Source: Actinomycetota bacterium (GTDB lineage: Bacteria > Actinomycetota > Thermoleophilia > Gaiellales > Gaiellaceae). From it: a stretch of DNA of 12,916 nt. The translations under genes were made by a program, and so were the position numbers. Within the stretch, counting starts at the first letter, position 1, and each line of letters starts with the position of its first letter. The stretch is from NCBI GenBank assembly GCA_019234175.1, contig JAFALP010000277.1:1-12916 (forward strand), given 5' to 3'. The notes under the pieces were generated by a model. The model was not told the DNA's origin. It was given only the letters and a program-made list of their open reading frames with translations, and did not search any database. This document shows positions 1 through 6,272 of the stretch, one piece after another.

Positions 1-1
1 C

Positions 2-691
2 AAGCCCACGTGGGGCTTCCTCGCCGACCGGCTCGACCGGCGCATCGCCGTCTCCGAGATGGCGAGCGTGTCGGCCAACCGCTGGCTGCCCGGCGAGTAC
101 GAGATCGTGCCGAACGGCGTGCTCATCCCGCCGGCCGCCGACGCCGACGGCCGAAAGGACCGCATCGTCTTCGCCGGCAGGCACGAGCCGCGGAAGGGAT
201 TGCAGGTGCTCCTGCGCGCGTGGCCCGAGATCCGGAGACGCACGGGCGTCGACCTGCGGCTCATCGGCGCCGATCCGCTTCGCGTGCGGCTGCTCATGCG
301 CCGCCTCGGCGTGTCCGATGACGGCGTCGAGGTGCTCGGCTTCCTCGACCAGGACACGTTCACCGGAGAGCTGCTCGCCGCCAAGGCGCTCGTCGCGCCG
401 TCGCTCGGCGGCGAGAGCTTCGGAATGGTGCTCACGCGGGCGTTTGCATGTGCGACGCCGGTGATTGCATCCGACATCCCCGGATACCGTGACGTCATGA
501 CCCCGGAGACGGCGGTGGCGTTCCCGGCGGGAGACGAGCAGGCGCTGGCGGATGCCGTCGCCGGGCTCCTCGCCGACGAGCAGCGGCGCGAGGCGATGGG
601 CGCCGCAGGACGCGCGCTCGCACTCGATCGGTACGCGTGGGACGGGATCGCCGCGCGCCTCGTCGGCATCTACGAGGCGGCCGCGGCATGA
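2..691 (+). CDS. Glycosyltransferase family 4 (PimA-like mannosyltransferase), 5'-truncated
   Basis: This is the C-terminal 229 residues of a GT-B glycosyltransferase; the frame is open through the left edge, so the start lies outside the window. Visible parts are the end of the N-terminal domain with a VPNGV linker (residues 36-40), the donor-domain entry FAGRHEPRKGL (57-67, with the Arg/Lys expected to hold the donor phosphates), the loop GGESFGMVL (136-144) and the ASDIPGYRDV segment (156-165). The GGESFG loop and its surroundings resemble actinobacterial PimA, which moves mannose from GDP-mannose to phosphatidylinositol on the inner face of the membrane. The oddity is that the usual E-X7-E motif reads E138-SFGMVLT-R146, so the second Glu is Arg. 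The stop overlaps the next gene's start (ATGA), so the two are translationally coupled. The family is certain; the mannosyl acceptor is inferred. Confidence 0.9.
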   Translation, partial: KPTWGFLADRLDRRIAVSEMASVSANRWLPGEYEIVPNGVLIPPAADADGRKDRIVFAGRHEPRKGLQVLLRAWPEIRRRTGVDLRLIGADPLRVRLLMRRLGVSDDGVEVLGFLDQDTFTGELLAAKALVAPSLGGESFGMVLTRAFACATPVIASDIPGYRDVMTPETAVAFPAGDEQALADAVAGLLADEQRREAMGAAGRALALDRYAWDGIAARLVGIYEAAAA

Positions 692-1755
692 AACGGCCGC
701 CGCTGCCGAGGTCGCTCGCCGGCCGTGCGGCGGTCGCAATCGTCGTCTTCGCCGGCGTCTTCGCGCTCTTCTGGTGGCGCGGCCCGAGCTTCCGCGCGAT
801 CGGCGACGCGTTCACCTCGGTCGTCTGGCAGTGGGTCGCGGTCGCGATCGCGATCAACCTCCTCTCGGTCGTCGTGCGTGCGCTCGCCTGGCGCACGGTG
901 ATCCGCAATGCGATCGACCCCCCGTACCCGAGCGTGATGACCGTCTTCTCCGCGTTCTCCGTCGGCCTCTTCGCGAACGCAGTGCTCCCCGGCCGGATCG
1001 GCGAGCTCGCCCGCGTCGCCGTGCTCGTCCGCAAGATGCCGCGCCGCAAGGGACTGTGGGCGACGCTCGTCGGCACGGTGCTCGCGCATCGCGTGTTCGA
1101 CATCGTGCCGGTGCTGCTGCTCATCCTCTTCGTCGTCACGACCGCGAAGGTTCCGGCGTGGGCGATCTCGATCCTGCTCGCGATCGTCGGGATCGGCATC
1201 GGCCTCTTCACGTTCACGATCATCAGCGCGCGCACCGATCACGGCACCGTGCTCGATGGGCTCGGCGCAGTCCGCCGTCTGACGACGATGGCGCGCCGGG
1301 GGCTCGGCGTCATGCGCACGCCGGCCGGCGCGGCGCTCGCCGCCTCGTTCCAGATCGCCGGCTGGACGTGCCAGCTCTTCGCCGTGTGGACGGCGATGCG
1401 TGCGTTCCACATCCATGCGCCGCTCCCCGCCGCGGGCGTCGTCCTGCTGGTGATGAACGTCGTCACGATCTTCCCGTTCTGGCCGGGGAACGTCGGCGCG
1501 GTGCAGCTCGCGATCGCCGCGCCCCTTTCGGCGAGCTACGGCGTCGCGTACGCGACCGGCGTCGCGTACGGCTTCGGGCTGCAGGCGATCGAGGCATCCG
1601 TCGGCATCGGCGTCGGGCTCCTGTTCCTCGCGCGCGAGGGGCTGTCGGTGGCGATGCTGCGCGTCATGCCGTCCGCCGCGCAGACGGAGCTCCCCGACGT
1701 CAGCGAGGAGGACGACGACCATGTCGAGCCCGAAGCCGCTCGCATGTCCGGCTAG
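688..1755 (+). CDS. YbhN/UPF0104-type integral membrane protein (LPG synthase transmembrane-domain family)
   Basis: A 355-residue polytopic membrane protein with about eight hydrophobic segments and an acidic C-terminal tail (DVSEEDDD, 337-344). Family hallmarks are LPGRIGELARV (100-110) and the late FPFWPGNVGAVQ segment (262-273). The family covers the flippase-like transmembrane domain of MprF and stand-alone relatives often found next to glycosyltransferases. There is no soluble lysyltransferase domain here, so aminoacylation of lipids is unlikely. The start at 688 was chosen because its ATG overlaps the glycosyltransferase stop (ATGA); an in-frame start at 637 would only lengthen the overlap. 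The neighbour suggests a role in handling or translocating a glycolipid, which is inference. The 3' end overlaps the next gene by 35 bases. Confidence 0.85.
   Translation: MKRPPLPRSLAGRAAVAIVVFAGVFALFWWRGPSFRAIGDAFTSVVWQWVAVAIAINLLSVVVRALAWRTVIRNAIDPPYPSVMTVFSAFSVGLFANAVLPGRIGELARVAVLVRKMPRRKGLWATLVGTVLAHRVFDIVPVLLLILFVVTTAKVPAWAISILLAIVGIGIGLFTFTIISARTDHGTVLDGLGAVRRLTTMARRGLGVMRTPAGAALAASFQIAGWTCQLFAVWTAMRAFHIHAPLPAAGVVLLVMNVVTIFPFWPGNVGAVQLAIAAPLSASYGVAYATGVAYGFGLQAIEASVGIGVGLLFLAREGLSVAMLRVMPSAAQTELPDVSEEDDDHVEPEAARMSG
1705..1711 (+). promoter_or_regulatory. Strong Shine-Dalgarno for the glycerate kinase
   Basis: GAGGAGG lies nine bases before the ATG at 1721, inside the end of the preceding membrane-protein gene. 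It fixes the kinase start and supports the 35-base gene overlap as genuine. It stands out because many other starts in this window lack a good Shine-Dalgarno. Confidence 0.75.
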
Positions 1756-2545
1756 CCTCAAAGGCGTCCTCAGCGCGCGCGACGCGACGGCCGCGCTCGC
1801 GCGCGGTCTCGGCGACTGCGACCGGCTCCCGCTCGCGGACGGCGGCGAGGGAACCGCCGACGTCGTGCCGGGGCTCGTCGAGGCGGCATCCGTCATCCCG
1901 TTCGACCCGGCGCACCTCGATCCGTTCACGTCCAGCCGCCCCTTCGGCGAGCTGCTCGCGGGAATGGACGCGAAGCAGTTGCTCATCGGGCTCGGCGGCA
2001 CGGCCAACATGGACGCGGGCGCGGGGATGCTCGAGGTGCTCGATGCGCTTCCGCCGGCGACGGTGCTCTGCGACGTGCGGACGACGCTGTACGACGCACC
2101 GCGGCTGTACGGGCCGCAGAAGGGCGCCACGCCGGCGCAGGTGGCCGAGCTCGAGGCGCGCTTTCGCGCGGACGAGCGGCTGCGGCCGTTTGCGGAGCTG
2201 CCCGGCTCCGGCGCGGCGGGCGGGCTCGGCGCCGCCCTCGCATCGCTCGGCGCGACGCTCGTCCCGGGCGCGGCGACGGTGCTCGACCTCGTCGGTTTCG
2301 ACCCGGCGGGCTATGACCTCGTGGTCACGGGGGAGGGACGCGTCGACGCGACCACGCGCGAGGGCAAGGTGCCGTTCGAGGTGGCGCGCCGCTGCGTTTC
2401 GGCGGGCGTTCGGTGCGTCGTCTTCGGCGGGATCGTGGTCGAGCCGGTCCCTGGCGTCGAGACGGTGGCGCTGTCCGGCGATCCTGCGCGCGCCGCGGCC
2501 GATCTCGAGGAACTAGGGGCGCGCCTCCTCGACGCGGCGCGCTAG
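1721..2545 (+). CDS. Glycerate kinase (GarK/GlxK family), unusually short
   Basis: A 274-residue protein carrying the ordered motifs of the PF02595 glycerate kinases, which phosphorylate D-glycerate with ATP. Visible are the N-terminal SLKGVLSA (12-19), LADGGEGT (38-45), GLGGTANMDAGAGM (90-103), YGPQKGA (130-136), PGSGAAGGLG (161-170) and VVTGEGRVDATTREGK (201-216). Typical members have about 370-380 residues. The missing length is mostly between GGEGT and the GLGGTAN block (about 45 residues here, where I expect about 75 or more) and between GAGM and the CDV...YGPQKGA block. The usual DSFKG loop reads ASLKG, so its Asp is Ala11. The motifs are intact otherwise, so I call a compact active enzyme rather than a pseudogene. 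The last 33 bases overlap xseB on the other strand. Confidence 0.85.
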   Translation: MSSPKPLACPASLKGVLSARDATAALARGLGDCDRLPLADGGEGTADVVPGLVEAASVIPFDPAHLDPFTSSRPFGELLAGMDAKQLLIGLGGTANMDAGAGMLEVLDALPPATVLCDVRTTLYDAPRLYGPQKGATPAQVAELEARFRADERLRPFAELPGSGAAGGLGAALASLGATLVPGAATVLDLVGFDPAGYDLVVTGEGRVDATTREGKVPFEVARRCVSAGVRCVVFGGIVVEPVPGVETVALSGDPARAAADLEELGARLLDAAR

Positions 2546-2719
2546 CTCCTCGACCTTGCCCTTCGCCGCGTCGAGCTTCGCGCGGCAGAACGCGTACAGC
2601 GCTTCGCCGCGCTCCCACAGCGCGAGCGCCTCGTCGAGTGAGGTCTGGCCCTGCTCGAGCTGCGTCACGATCCGCTCCAGCTCGGCCTGCGCCTCCTCGA
2701 AGCTCGCGGGCTCAGTCAT
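2513..2719 (-). CDS. xseB: Exodeoxyribonuclease VII small subunit
   Basis: A 68-residue protein of normal XseB length, made of two predicted helices with the family pattern FEEAQAELERIVTQLE (7-22), then a turn, then SLDEALALWERGEALYAFCRAKL (27-49 region). XseB binds the helical C-terminal arm of XseA and is needed for a working exonuclease VII, a metal-independent single-strand DNA nuclease used in repair and in processing of damaged ends. The start overlaps the xseA stop by eight bases and is preceded by GAGG five bases upstream (2725-2728 on the minus strand), so the two subunits are coupled. The C-terminal coding end overlaps the glycerate kinase tail by 33 bases, tail to tail. Identification is firm. 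Confidence 0.95.
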   Translation of the reverse strand: MTEPASFEEAQAELERIVTQLEQGQTSLDEALALWERGEALYAFCRAKLDAAKGKVEELARRVEEARP

Positions 2720-3935
2720 GGACGTCCTCGACGGTTGCGCCGAACCCGCCCTCGGCGAGCGCGACCTCGACGCGCACGCCGGGCGCGACGTCGGCGGAGG
2801 AGCGCACGAGCGCCGACTCCGTCCGGACGATCGCGTAGCCTCGCTCGAGTGTTTTCAACGGTGACAACAGGCGCAGCCGGCCGGCGGCCGAGTCGAGCGC
2901 CGCCCGCTTGCGTTCGACCGCGAGCGCGGGCGCCCGGCGCAGCCGGTCGTGCGCATGCTCGAGACGGCGCGTCTCGCGTTCGACGGCGAGCCGCGGCGCT
3001 GCGCGAAGACGGTCGCGGGCATGCGCGAGCGCCTGCCCGTCGCGCGCGAGCGCGAGGCGAACCGTCCGGGCGAGCGAGCCGCGTGCACGGTCGAGCGAGG
3101 CCACGACAACCGAGAGCTCCGGGACGACGAGCTTCCCCGCCGCCGTCGGCGTGGACGCGCGGACGTCGGCGGCGAGATCGCAGAGCGGCGTGTCCTGCTC
3201 GTGCCCGACGGCGGACACGACGGGGACGCGGCACGACGCCACTGCGCGGACGACGCGCTCGTCCGAGAACGGGAGGAGGTCCTCGAAGCTGCCGCCGCCG
3301 CGCGTGAGGACGATGACGTCCACGTCCTCGTGCGAGCACAGCGCCTGCAGCGCGTCGACGATCTCGAGCGGCGCCCGCGGTCCCTGCACGTACGTCTCGG
3401 CGACGAGCACGTTCGCCGGCGGAAAGCGGGTCTGGATCGTGGTGAGCACGTCGCGCTTGGCGGCGGCGTCGTTCCCCGTGACGAGCCCGATGCGGCGGGG
3501 AAGGAGCGGCAGCGTGCGCTTCCGCTCGGTCGCGAACAGCCCCTCCGCGGCGAGCTTCGTCTTCAGCCGCTCGAGCGCGGCGAGGTGCGCGCCGACGCCG
3601 AACCGCTCGATCGTGAGCGCGCGAAGACGGAACTCGCCCCGCTGCTCGAAGAGCTGTGGGCGGCCGTACACGTGCACGCGCTCGCCGTCGGCGAGCTCGA
3701 GACGGAGCCCGTCGAACTGCCCGCGCGGCATCGTCACCCCGAGGCACGACCCGTCGGCCGGATCCTTCAACGTGAAGAAGACGCTCGCCCACCGCTCGTG
3801 CCGGCGGAGCTCCGTGACCTCGCCCTCCACCCAGACGGTCGGCAGCCGCGTGAGCCACTGCGCCACGCCGCGGTTGAAGGCCGCGACCGAGTAGACGGTC
3901 CGGTCGTCGTACGGCAGCGCCTCGACCTTGCCCAC
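2712..3935 (-). CDS. xseA: Exodeoxyribonuclease VII large subunit
   Basis: A 407-residue catalytic subunit of exonuclease VII. It has an N-terminal OB-fold for single-stranded DNA (about 12-110, with VYSVAAFNRGV at 14-24 and VWVEGEV at 34-40). The catalytic domain follows (about 120-280), with LPLLPRRIGLVTG (142-154), LTRGGGSFEDLLPFSDE (210-226) and SAVGHEQDTPLCDLAADVRAS (241-261). A helical arm and the conserved SPLKTLERGYAIV (358-370) complete it. The arm contains three back-to-back 22-residue repeats (286-351). The start is GTG at 3935 without a clear Shine-Dalgarno; a TACGCT element sits six bases upstream. The gene lies 23 bases after the stop of the 67-residue protein, so cotranscription is also likely. 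Confidence 0.95.
   Translation of the reverse strand: MGKVEALPYDDRTVYSVAAFNRGVAQWLTRLPTVWVEGEVTELRRHERWASVFFTLKDPADGSCLGVTMPRGQFDGLRLELADGERVHVYGRPQLFEQRGEFRLRALTIERFGVGAHLAALERLKTKLAAEGLFATERKRTLPLLPRRIGLVTGNDAAAKRDVLTTIQTRFPPANVLVAETYVQGPRAPLEIVDALQALCSHEDVDVIVLTRGGGSFEDLLPFSDERVVRAVASCRVPVVSAVGHEQDTPLCDLAADVRASTPTAAGKLVVPELSVVVASLDRARGSLARTVRLALARDGQALAHARDRLRAAPRLAVERETRRLEHAHDRLRRAPALAVERKRAALDSAAGRLRLLSPLKTLERGYAIVRTESALVRSSADVAPGVRVEVALAEGGFGATVEDVHD
2883..3080 (-). repeat. Three tandem 22-residue helical repeats inside XseA
   Basis: Residues 286-307, 308-329 and 330-351 of XseA align without gaps. The second and third units share DRLR-AP-LAVER followed by a Leu/Ala-rich helix; the first is more diverged. 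They form the extended arm that, in studied exonuclease VII enzymes, carries the XseB subunits. The repeat is visible in protein but has diverged at DNA level, so it is ancient rather than a recent duplication. Confidence 0.7.
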
Positions 3936-3941
3936 GGCCGC

Positions 3942-3947
3942 AGCGTA
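3942..3947 (-). promoter_or_regulatory. Possible leaderless -10 element for xseA (TACGCT)
   Basis: On the minus strand TACGCT (TANNNT) ends six bases before the GTG at 3935. This is the same geometry as TAGGCT before the GTG at 10328. If used, the transcript would begin at or next to the start codon. No convincing -35 is visible, and upstream cotranscription is the alternative. Confidence 0.35.
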
Positions 3948-3958
3948 ACGCCGCGGTG

Positions 3959-4162
3959 TTACAGGAGGATCTCGGCTGCGGTGGCGTGCGCGCAGCCGTG
4001 GTCGACGAGCTCGACCGCGAGGTGGAGGTCGGCCTCGCTGACGGCGAGGCGCTCGGCGACGTGGAGTGGATAGCCGGCCTCGATCAGCACGTGCAGGCGC
4101 CAGCTCTCGACCTTCGAGCGTTCGCTCGTTTCGGGCTCCAGGGTGTCGGTCGAGTCACTCAT
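3959..4162 (-). CDS. Conserved-looking 67-residue hypothetical protein upstream of xseA
   Basis: A small soluble protein with a polar acidic N terminus (residues 1-17) followed by a compact, probably all-helical body: VESWRLHVLIEAGYPLHVAERLA (18-40), then EADLHLAVELVDHGCAHATAAEILL (43-67). It has one Cys (C57) and no membrane segment or signal peptide. I recognise the style from memory as an uncharacterised actinobacterial protein, but no function is known to me. The start at 4162 was chosen because the longer frame upstream runs through the inverted repeat at 4171-4194 into the neighbouring gene. It is followed 23 bases later by xseA, so a link with exonuclease VII expression or DNA repair is possible but unproven. 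Confidence 0.75.
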   Translation of the reverse strand: MSDSTDTLEPETSERSKVESWRLHVLIEAGYPLHVAERLAVSEADLHLAVELVDHGCAHATAAEILL

Positions 4163-4170
4163 GGCGCGAA

Positions 4171-4194
4171 GGTTCGTCCTCCCTTGGACGAACC
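4171..4194. repeat. Perfect 9-bp inverted repeat with 6-base loop (possible operator or RNA hairpin)
   Basis: GGTTCGTCC (4171-4179) and GGACGAACC (4186-4194) are exact reverse complements separated by TCCCTT. The repeat lies in the 76-base gap between the coiled-coil gene and the 67-residue gene, ending nine bases before the latter's ATG on the minus strand. As RNA on that strand the loop and 3' arm hold AAGGGAGGA, a Shine-Dalgarno-like string, but 15 bases from the ATG, which is rather far. As DNA it could be an operator; a weak -10-like GAACCT (4170-4175, minus strand) overlaps it. It has no U-tract, so it is a poor intrinsic terminator. Confidence 0.6.
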
Positions 4195-4238
4195 CTCCCC
4201 GCGAATGTTTGCACCCAACCGCAGGATTAACGGTGTCT

Positions 4239-5576
4239 TTACGAGCTCTGGAGGGCCGCAGTGGCCTCGATGCGGCGCAGCAGCTCCTGGAGGCGGGCCT
4301 CGATGACCGCCCGCTCCGCGTCGGCGTCGGACGCCAGATCCTCGAGGCGGCGTCGCACGTCGTTCTCCAGCTCGCCGATACGGCCGTCGAGGGACGCCAT
4401 CCACTCGTCCCGCTGGCGCTCGAGGGAGTTCGCCGCCTCGGCGAGCCGCCGCTCGAGCCGCTGCGCGCCGGCGTCGCCGACATGCGCGAGCCGCTCGGCG
4501 AGGACGGCCTCGGCCTCGCGCGCGAACGTCTCGACCGCGCGGTCGAGCTCGCGCGCGAGCCGGCGGGCCGCATCCTCCCGGTTGGACTTCACGAGCGCGG
4601 CGAACTGCTGCGTCGCCTCGTCGGCGTAGCTCGCGGTCGCGCGCTCGACCGTGCGACCCACCTGTTCGATCTGCCGGCGCTGGACGTCTTCGAAGCCCGT
4701 GCGCAGACGGAGCGCTGCTTCGACCTCCTCGCGCTCGATCTGCTCCATCAGTTCCTTCTCGCGCCGGCGCATGCGCTCCTCGAGCTCGTGCAGCGCGCGG
4801 CGCCGGCCGGCGGCCTCGCCCTCGACCTCGGTGCGCGCGGCGGCGAGGACGTCGGCGAGCGCCTTCTCGAAATCCGCGCGAAGCCGGACGAGCCCCTCGC
4901 GCTGCGCCTCGCTCTCGGCCGCGAGCCGCTCCGCGTCGGCGGAGAGCCGGGCTTCCGCGTCTCCGAGCAGCTGACGCTGGCGCTCGGCAAGCTCGGCGAG
5001 GCGCTCCTTCGTCGAGTCCGACGCGCGGTCGAGGTCCTTCTTCCAGTCGGCGAGACGCTGTGCGACCTGCGTCTGCGTCTCCGTCAACGCCTCCGTCAGC
5101 GACGCGGCGAGCTCCCGCTCGCGGTCGGCGAACGTCGTCCGCCGCTCCTCCGCGATGCGGCGCTCCTCGTCGGCGAGCAGCGAGATCGAGTCGGCCCGTG
5201 CGCGCGCGAGTGTCCGCTCGAGCTCGGCTGCGCGGTCTTCGCGCTCGAGGTCGACCAGCTCGAGGAGCTTGGCCTGCGCAGCGCCGACGTGCGCCTCGGT
5301 GTCGGCGGCACGGGCGAGCGACCATGCCACGACGAGCGAGGCCCAGGCGGCGAGCGCGCACGCGGTCAGCCCGCCGGCCGCAACGGCGAGCTCGCGCGGA
5401 TGACTGTGCCGAAGCGCGTACACCGCCCAGCCGGCGACGGCGCCGCCGAGGACGAGCATCCCGAGGAGCACGAGCGCCCAGCGCCGCAGGAAGCGGAGCG
5501 CGGCGCCGGCGAGTGCGAACGCGGCAACTCCGGCGGCGGCGGCGAAGCCGATGTCGAAGCCCGTCGTCAGGGACAT
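4239..5576 (-). CDS. Membrane-anchored long coiled-coil protein, function unknown
   Basis: A 445-residue protein not assigned to any family I know. Three hydrophobic segments open it (about residues 9-30, 33-55 and 64-88, separated by Arg/His-containing turns). About 350 residues rich in Ala, Glu, Arg, Leu and Gln follow, almost free of Pro and Gly, which predicts a nearly continuous coiled coil (about 92-440). Examples are ERQRQLLGDAEARL and HELEERMRRREKELMEQIE. The Arg-rich turn after the first segment suggests that the coil faces the cytoplasm. The start at 5576 has AGGA seven bases upstream (5584-5587, minus strand), overlapping the stop of the preceding gene, so it is cotranscribed with the UbiA-like gene. 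Possible roles are scaffold, membrane organiser or RmuC-like nuclease partner; none is demonstrated. Confidence 0.8.
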   Translation of the reverse strand: MSLTTGFDIGFAAAAGVAAFALAGAALRFLRRWALVLLGMLVLGGAVAGWAVYALRHSHPRELAVAAGGLTACALAAWASLVVAWSLARAADTEAHVGAAQAKLLELVDLEREDRAAELERTLARARADSISLLADEERRIAEERRTTFADRERELAASLTEALTETQTQVAQRLADWKKDLDRASDSTKERLAELAERQRQLLGDAEARLSADAERLAAESEAQREGLVRLRADFEKALADVLAAARTEVEGEAAGRRRALHELEERMRRREKELMEQIEREEVEAALRLRTGFEDVQRRQIEQVGRTVERATASYADEATQQFAALVKSNREDAARRLARELDRAVETFAREAEAVLAERLAHVGDAGAQRLERRLAEAANSLERQRDEWMASLDGRIGELENDVRRRLEDLASDADAERAVIEARLQELLRRIEATAALQSS

Positions 5577-5585
5577 CGTTGCATC

Positions 5586-6272
5586 CTAGTAACGCTTGCG
5601 GGCAAGCAGGAGAGCTCCCGCGAGCAGCGGCATCGACAGCGCGAGGAGCTTCAGTGCGACCTCCGCGGTGCGCGCCTGTGTGATGTCGCCGACGACTCGC
5701 CGAGCGTGGCGGACGTCCACAGACAGACGCTGCTGGACGAGGCTCGTCACAAACGCGAAGCCCGCGATGGCGAATGCGGCCGCGCGCAGCGTGTGCGCGG
5801 ACGCGAAAGAGGCAGTGAGCGCCGGGAAGGCTCCCCATGCGAACGCGAACCAGAACGGCGTGTGCACGATCCCGCCGAGGAGCTCCAGGTTGTAGGCGAC
5901 CACGACGGCGGCGCCGAACACGATGAATGCGATCAGCCACAGCGACGTGTACAGCGCCACGTGCACGCCGATCACGCAGGCGCCCGCGATCGACGACGCA
6001 GCGAGGAGAACGAGGACGCGGTCCGGGATGCGCGTCTGCAGCGGCCGCCCCTTCATCTCGTCGAGCGCATGCGCGCCGATCCCCATCGCGAGGAAGAACG
6101 CGAGCACGGTCCAGCCGAGGACGCCCCAGTCGAGTCGCGGCGCGACGGCCGCACCGAGCACCGCGTACGACACGTGCCACAACGTGTACGGCGGGTGCAC
6201 CAGCGTGACGTAGTCGCGCCACCCGCCGGAGCGGAGCGCGTAGAACGCCGGACGCGTCAGCTCGTTCCCCAC
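5586..6272 (-). CDS. Polytopic membrane protein, distantly UbiA-like
   Basis: A 228-residue protein with about seven hydrophobic segments. After a short polar N terminus comes LVHPPYTLWHVSYAVLGA (25-42). The loop GAHALDEMKGRPLQTRIPD occupies the place and spacing of the first Asp motif of UbiA prenyltransferases, though it is not the canonical NDxxDxxxD. AYNLELLGG further on recalls the UbiA second half, but the second Asp-rich motif is not clear. I therefore call it UbiA-like only tentatively; it may be a separate family or inactive as a prenyltransferase. The start is GTG at 6272, with GGAG seven bases upstream; an ATG at 6338 in frame would bury the N terminus deep in the methyltransferase. 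It overlaps the methyltransferase by 16 bases and precedes the coiled-coil gene by nine. Confidence 0.65.
   Translation of the reverse strand: MGNELTRPAFYALRSGGWRDYVTLVHPPYTLWHVSYAVLGAAVAPRLDWGVLGWTVLAFFLAMGIGAHALDEMKGRPLQTRIPDRVLVLLAASSIAGACVIGVHVALYTSLWLIAFIVFGAAVVVAYNLELLGGIVHTPFWFAFAWGAFPALTASFASAHTLRAAAFAIAGFAFVTSLVQQRLSVDVRHARRVVGDITQARTAEVALKLLALSMPLLAGALLLARKRY

Noticed and set aside
688..1755. YbhN-type protein as a full MprF lysylphosphatidylglycerol synthase
   Set aside because: Only the membrane domain is present; the soluble aminoacyl-transferase domain is missing and the next gene is an unrelated kinase.
670..2130. Minus-strand open frame of 486 codons
   Set aside because: Antisense to the YbhN-type and glycerate kinase genes; its composition is typical of shadow frames.
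4171..4194. Inverted repeat as a terminator for the coiled-coil gene
   Set aside because: No T-run follows on the minus strand and it sits directly before another gene's start; operator or 5' hairpin fits better.
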